From: a bacterium DOLZORAL124_64_63
Lineage (GTDB): Bacteria; Krumholzibacteriota; Krumholzibacteriia; LZORAL124-64-63
Reading direction: 5' to 3'
Assembly (NCBI GenBank): GCA_002747875.1
Contig: PDQT01000064.1
Location: forward strand, 1 to 35,411
Length of the DNA stretch: 35,411 bases
A model generated the notes under the pieces. It searched no databases. It saw only the letters and a list, made by a program, of their open reading frames with translations, and was not told the DNA's origin. The translations under genes and the position numbers were made by a program. This document shows positions 33,116 to 35,411 of this stretch, in pieces (the stretch's first letter is position 1; each line of letters opens with the position of its first letter).

Positions 33116-34058
33116 GGTCCGCCACACGGAAGGCCAGCTCCGGCTTGCGACCGGCCACCACCAATTCCGCGATCAGGCCCAAGCTGATGAACTGGAAGGC
33201 CACCAGGATGAAGACGAACCCCAGCAGCAGACTGGGCCGCATGCGCAGGGCCTGCGTCATGATCCAGAAATACAAATGGTACAGGCTGATCAGCCCGCCC
33301 ACCGCCAGAAACCCCAGGCCGATGCGCCCGAAGAAATGCAACGGCGAGGTGCGCCGCGCGTGCAAGAAGTACACCGTCAGCAGATCGAAGAAGCCGTTCA
33401 GAAAGCGCGCCACACCGTACTTGGTCTGCCCGTACTTGCGCGCGAAGTGGCGCACCGGCATCTCGGTGACGCGGTAGCCGTCCAGATGGGCCAGGGCGGG
33501 CACGTAGCGGTGCATGTCCCCGTAAAGTTTCACGCTTTGGGTGACGTCGCGCCGGTAGGCCTTCAGACCACAGTTGAAATCGTGCAGCCGCAGGCCGCAC
33601 ATGCGGCTGGTGAACCAGTTGAAGATCTTGCTGGTGTTGTTCTTGATGAAGCTGTCCTTGCGGTCCTGCTTCCAGCCGCTGACCAGATCCCAGCCTTCGT
33701 CGATGTGCCGCACCAGATCGGGGATCTCCTCGGGATCGTCCTGGAGATCCGCGTCCATGGTGATGACGATCTCCGCGTCGGCCGCCTGGAATCCCGCGGC
33801 CAGGGCCGCCGCCTTGCCGAAGTTGCGTCCGAACCGCAGGCCGTGGACCTGGGGCCGGCGGCGGGCCAGCTCGCGCACCACGCCGAAGGTGCCGTCGGTG
33901 CTGCCGTCATCGATGACCCACACCTCCCAGGTGCGCCCCAGACGGGTCAGCACTTCCTCCAGCCGCGCCACCAGTTCAGGCAGGCTCTCGGCCTCGTTGA
34001 AGGCCGGCACCACCACCGCCAGCCGGGTCCGGGCCCCGTTGTCACCGGTTTCAGCCAC
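33108..34058 (-). CDS. GtrB/CsbB-type polyprenyl-phosphate glycosyltransferase (GT2 + two C-terminal TM)
   Basis: LAVVVPAFNEAESLPELVARLEEVL; VWVIDDGSTDGTFGVV; FGRNFGKAAALAAGFQAADAEIVITMDADLQDDPEEIP; two C-terminal TM segments (FFGRIGLGFLAVGGLISLYHLYFW, LLLGFVFILVAFQFISLGLIAELVV). GTG 34058 preceded by AGGAGGGGG. Confidence 0.93.
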   Translation of the reverse strand: MAETGDNGARTRLAVVVPAFNEAESLPELVARLEEVLTRLGRTWEVWVIDDGSTDGTFGVVRELARRRPQVHGLRFGRNFGKAAALAAGFQAADAEIVITMDADLQDDPEEIPDLVRHIDEGWDLVSGWKQDRKDSFIKNNTSKIFNWFTSRMCGLRLHDFNCGLKAYRRDVTQSVKLYGDMHRYVPALAHLDGYRVTEMPVRHFARKYGQTKYGVARFLNGFFDLLTVYFLHARRTSPLHFFGRIGLGFLAVGGLISLYHLYFWIMTQALRMRPSLLLGFVFILVAFQFISLGLIAELVVAGRKPELAFRVADRV

Positions 34059-35100
34059 GGGTCCCCCTCCTGGCAATGGCCCAGTCCACCTCACGCGTCA
34101 AGCCTTCGCGGAAGGTGATGCTGGGCTTGTACCCGATGGAGGCCTCCACGTGGGTGCGATCGGCGAAGGTGTCCTTCACGTCGCCCTTGGCCACGGGCTT
34201 GTACTCCACGACGGGCTCCAGGCCGGGCACGCGCTCGCGCAGGATCTGGGTCAGCATTTCCAGGCAGCGGCTGAAGACCATGCGGCTGCCGCCACCGGTG
34301 TTGAAGACCTCCCACGGCCGGGCGCAATCGACGGCCAGCAGGTTGCTGCGCACGGCATCCCCCACGTAGGTGAAATCCCGGGTCTGGCTGCCGTCCCCGT
34401 ACACACTGAAGGGTTCACCGTCCAGGGCCCGTTCGATGAAGATGCGGAAGGCCATGTCCGGGCGCTGACGCGGGCCGTAGACCGTGAAATAGCGCAGGCT
34501 GCTGGTGGGCACGCCAAAGTTCATGGCGTAAAGGACACAAAGGTGTTCGGCGGCCATCTTGGTCACCCCGTAGGGGGAACGGGGCTGAGGCAGGGCGGTC
34601 TCGGTGACGGGCAGCTGCAGCTGGTCCCCATAGACGGAGCTGCTGCTGCTGTAAACGAAGCGCGCCAGATGCGGGGCCACCCGCTCATCCGTGCAGGCTT
34701 CCAGCAGCCGCTGGGTGGCCATGATGTTCCAGTCCACATACTCGCTGAAAGTGTCGCCCCAACTGGCGCGCACACCCGCTTGGGCCGCCAGATGAAAGAC
34801 CACGCGCTGGCCCGCCAGCAGTTCCATGGGATCCAGATCCAGCAGATTCTCCTCCACGTAGCGGAAGGCCGCGTGGTCCTTGAAACCCGCCATGTTCTCC
34901 CGCTTCAGATCCGTATCGTAGTAGTCCGTCAGGCAATCCACGCCCGTCACCCGGCAGCCCAGCTCCAACAGGGCCTCGGTGACGGTGCTGCCGATGAAAC
35001 CGGCGCAACCGGTGACCACCACCGGCGCCCCTTCGGCCAGAATTTCCCGCACGCCCGCGGGCAGGTCCCTGATGATTTCCTGCCGTTCGTTGCTGTTCAT
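34051..35100 (-). CDS. NAD-dependent NDP-sugar epimerase (UDP-glucose/glucuronate 4-epimerase-like SDR)
   Basis: VVVTGCAGFIGSTVTEALLELGCRVTGVDCLTDYYD; VFHLAAQAGVRASWGDTFSEYVDWNIMATQRLLEAC; VYSSSSSVYGD; SPYGVTKMAAEHL (YxxxK); YGPRQRPDMAFRIFI. Confidence 0.94.
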   Translation of the reverse strand: MNSNERQEIIRDLPAGVREILAEGAPVVVTGCAGFIGSTVTEALLELGCRVTGVDCLTDYYDTDLKRENMAGFKDHAAFRYVEENLLDLDPMELLAGQRVVFHLAAQAGVRASWGDTFSEYVDWNIMATQRLLEACTDERVAPHLARFVYSSSSSVYGDQLQLPVTETALPQPRSPYGVTKMAAEHLCVLYAMNFGVPTSSLRYFTVYGPRQRPDMAFRIFIERALDGEPFSVYGDGSQTRDFTYVGDAVRSNLLAVDCARPWEVFNTGGGSRMVFSRCLEMLTQILRERVPGLEPVVEYKPVAKGDVKDTFADRTHVEASIGYKPSITFREGLTREVDWAIARRGTRG

Positions 35101-35101
35101 G

Positions 35102-35411
35102 TCACTCCCCACTGGGCTGGTTCTGCAGGCGTCGGCGCATCTGCACCAGGCCTTCGTCCATTCCGGGATCCCGGTTGCCTGTTTGCTGCTGCCAGGCGTC
35201 GGCCACGGCCGCGGCGTCCGCCAGACGTCCCATGCTCTCGAAGAGCTGGAACTTCAGATGGTAATAGAAGAGGCGGTCCGGCTGGGCCGTCATGCGCTCG
35301 TCCAGCCACTCGAATGCCAAGCTGGCCACCCCGCCGCGCACCAGGCCGGCCAGGGTGTTGACCACCACCTGCTCTTCCACTTCCGGAGGCACGTTGCCCG
35401 TCAGGGAATTC
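35102..35411 (-). CDS. TPR-like protein, C-terminal part (runs off window end)
   Basis: Open frame from the edge: NSLTGNVPPEVEEQVVVNTLAGLVRGGVASLAFEWLDERMTAQPDRLFYYHLKFQLFESMGRLADAAAVADAWQQQTGNRDPGMDEGLVQMRRRLQNQPSGE. Helical-repeat character, stop 35102. Confidence 0.55.
   Translation of the reverse strand, partial: NSLTGNVPPEVEEQVVVNTLAGLVRGGVASLAFEWLDERMTAQPDRLFYYHLKFQLFESMGRLADAAAVADAWQQQTGNRDPGMDEGLVQMRRRLQNQPSGE

Noticed and set aside
35406-35411. Window ends exactly on GAATTC (EcoRI), raising the possibility of a clone or vector junction
   Set aside because: The TPR-like reading frame stays open to the last base and no vector sequence is visible; a single restriction site is not evidence on its own.
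1-35411. Search for tRNA, rRNA, CRISPR arrays, phage genes, transposases and defence systems
   Set aside because: None recognised by eye on either strand. The window is explained by the dcw cluster, a polysaccharide operon and flanking TPR/regulator genes.

Overview
High-GC bacterial window of about 35.4 kb. Almost every credible gene lies on the minus strand. I read four blocks, from high to low coordinate (the direction of transcription). (1) 35411-19062: a tightly overlapping surface-polysaccharide/glycoconjugate operon. It contains an NDP-sugar epimerase, three GT2 glycosyltransferases, a YfhO-like polytopic membrane protein, a large GT2 + polyprenyl-phosphate sugar-transferase-like fusion, a secreted propeller with a FlgD/T9SS-like tail, a WbpM/CapD-like dehydratase, a DegT/DnrJ aminotransferase, a FemAB/GNAT-like protein and a Wzx/MATE-like flippase. 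It ends at a hairpin terminator (19012-19035). (2) 18961-18895: a near-consensus promoter (TTGACA-N18-TATATT) overlapping GTGGAG repeats that look like MraZ operators. (3) 18725-3228: a division/cell-wall (dcw) cluster in the order mraZ, STAS-domain ORF, rsmH, ftsL-like, PASTA-containing ftsI/PBP, murE, murF, murD, ftsW, murC, ftsQ, ftsA, ftsZ, followed by a TPR gene. mraY, murG, murB and ddl are missing from their usual places. (4) A plus-strand orphan response regulator (1132-1524) divergent from a partial secreted TPR protein (967-1). No tRNA, rRNA, CRISPR array or transposase was recognised. The most interesting items are the STAS gene translationally coupled to rsmH, the GT2 fused to a degenerate phosphoglycosyltransferase domain, the dehydratase-aminotransferase-FemAB triad, the putative MraZ operator, and a recurring pattern of short in-frame tandem duplications. 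All family assignments come from reading motifs by eye; no database search was run.
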